Shown: piece after piece, positions 14,163-14,714 of the stretch
Layout: the number at the start of each line of letters is the position of its first letter
Position numbering within the stretch: position 1 is the first letter of the stretch
Assembly (NCBI GenBank): GCA_963978235.1
Contig: CAXBQM010000023.1
Span: 1 to 14,714, forward strand
Direction: 5' to 3'
DNA length: 14,714 bases
Source: UBA7398 sp963978235
GTDB taxonomy: Bacteria > Actinomycetota > Actinomycetes > Nanopelagicales > Nanopelagicaceae
The notes under the pieces: model-generated
Seen by the model: only the letters and a program-made list of their open reading frames with translations
Databases searched by the model: none
What the model was told of the DNA's origin: nothing
Program-made: the position numbers and the translations under genes

Positions 14163-14714
14163 TTAGACCCGACCTCCGTATGGCATTAACCCGTTAATGC
14201 TGTAAATGCTTGAGTAGAGCAAGCCTTTGCCCTTTGAATTTGCTTCCCACATCATTCCATTTCCCGCATAGATAGTGATGTGATGAATCGTATTAACAGT
14301 TCCTTTATAGGAGTAGAACAATAAATCTCCTGGCTCTAACGCATTCAGCGAAACGTGTTTGGTTGTACTGAAATACAGCGATGAGTTGAGGCGATCCCAC
14401 TGCGGCCACCCAAGTCCTGCATTCCTGTAGGCCGCGAATACCAAACCAGAGCAATCAAATGAGTTTGGCCCTTCGGTTCCCCATATATAAGGCTTACGAG
14501 CCAACACTTGTTTTTTCGCATATTCAACTGCGCGAAGTCGCTGTGATTCAGTAGAACGAACAATTGCTTTTGAAGGAAAACCAATATCTGGCCAAATCTT
14601 GGCTTGATTTTTTGTTTGATCTGCTTGATCAGAATTCGCTTCTTCAAGTAAGGCCAATTGACGTTGCTGTTCTAGCGTTAGACGAACCTTTCGCGCTGAT
14701 TCAAGATCTTTGAG
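14163..14714 (-). CDS. NlpC/P60-family peptidoglycan endopeptidase (5' end cut by window edge)
   Basis: This is the C-terminal 183 residues of a cell-wall hydrolase of the NlpC/P60 family. These enzymes cut the peptide stems of peptidoglycan outside the cell. The frame stays open to the window edge, so any start inside the window would be false. The visible part begins with a charged, Glu/Gln/Arg-rich stretch (LKDLESARKVRLTLEQQRQ) that looks like a coiled coil, as in RipA-type hydrolases. The catalytic domain has YIWGTEGPNSFDCSGLVFAAY, with the nucleophile Cys in DCSG. It also has LEPGDLLFYSY and HHITIYAGNGMMWEANSKG, with the catalytic His and a probable third polar Asn. No signal peptide can be seen because the start is missing. 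It is the first gene in view of the run leading into tilS. Confidence 0.92.
   Translation of the reverse strand, partial: LKDLESARKVRLTLEQQRQLALLEEANSDQADQTKNQAKIWPDIGFPSKAIVRSTESQRLRAVEYAKKQVLARKPYIWGTEGPNSFDCSGLVFAAYRNAGLGWPQWDRLNSSLYFSTTKHVSLNALEPGDLLFYSYKGTVNTIHHITIYAGNGMMWEANSKGKGLLYSSIYSINGLMPYGGRV

Noticed and set aside
14655..14657. TTG at 14657 as the start of the NlpC/P60 protein
   Set aside because: The frame stays open upstream to the window edge and continues a coiled-coil-like sequence, so the gene is truncated by the window, not started here.
1..14714. A novel multi-gene system, mobile element, CRISPR array, tRNA or rRNA
   Set aside because: Every gene belongs to a known housekeeping family in a conserved order. 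I saw no transposase, integrase, direct-repeat array, tRNA-like cloverleaf or compositional break.

Overview
The window is a piece of bacterial core chromosome, and every gene I can support lies on the minus strand. Transcription therefore runs from the right edge (14714) to the left edge (1). The gene set and order (tilS-hpt-ftsH-folE-folP-folB-folK-panC-nadB-nadC-coaX-lysS-argA-clpC) match the conserved ftsH/fol/pan/lysS/clpC neighbourhood of Actinobacteria. Supporting signs are an Rv2747-type short ArgA, a type III pantothenate kinase and a ClpC1-like ClpC. The sequence is AT-richer than most actinomycetes and very tightly packed. I infer a streamlined low-GC actinobacterium of the freshwater acI/Nanopelagicales kind; this placement is an inference, not something I could test.

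Layout in the direction of transcription. At 14714-14163 is the 3' end of a secreted-type NlpC/P60 peptidase with a coiled-coil segment. Next come tilS (tRNA-Ile lysidine synthetase), hpt (purine salvage) and ftsH (membrane AAA+ protease). Then come four folate genes, folE, folP, folB and folK, joined by 4-nt overlaps or a 4-nt gap. A 50-nt gap follows, together with a good sigma-70-like promoter that overlaps the end of folK. After it come panC, nadB, nadC and coaX (CoA and NAD synthesis), lysS, and argA (arginine synthesis). A 169-nt gap, the only sizeable non-coding stretch, precedes clpC, which runs off the left edge.

How the genes work together: folE, folB, folK and folP cover GTP cyclohydrolase, aldolase, pyrophosphokinase and pteroate synthase. 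PanC and CoaX are two steps of the pantothenate-to-CoA route. NadB and NadC are the first and third steps of de novo NAD synthesis from aspartate. FtsH and ClpC are the two energy-dependent proteases at the ends of the block, and TilS and LysS serve translation. panD, nadA and lsr2 are not in the window.

I found no mobile element, CRISPR array, RNA gene, toxin, defence system or undescribed multi-gene system. The points worth a second look are regulatory: the promoter inside folK, the repeated clpC leader, and the in-frame junction between the NlpC gene and tilS. One protein-level point is a changed loop in FolK.
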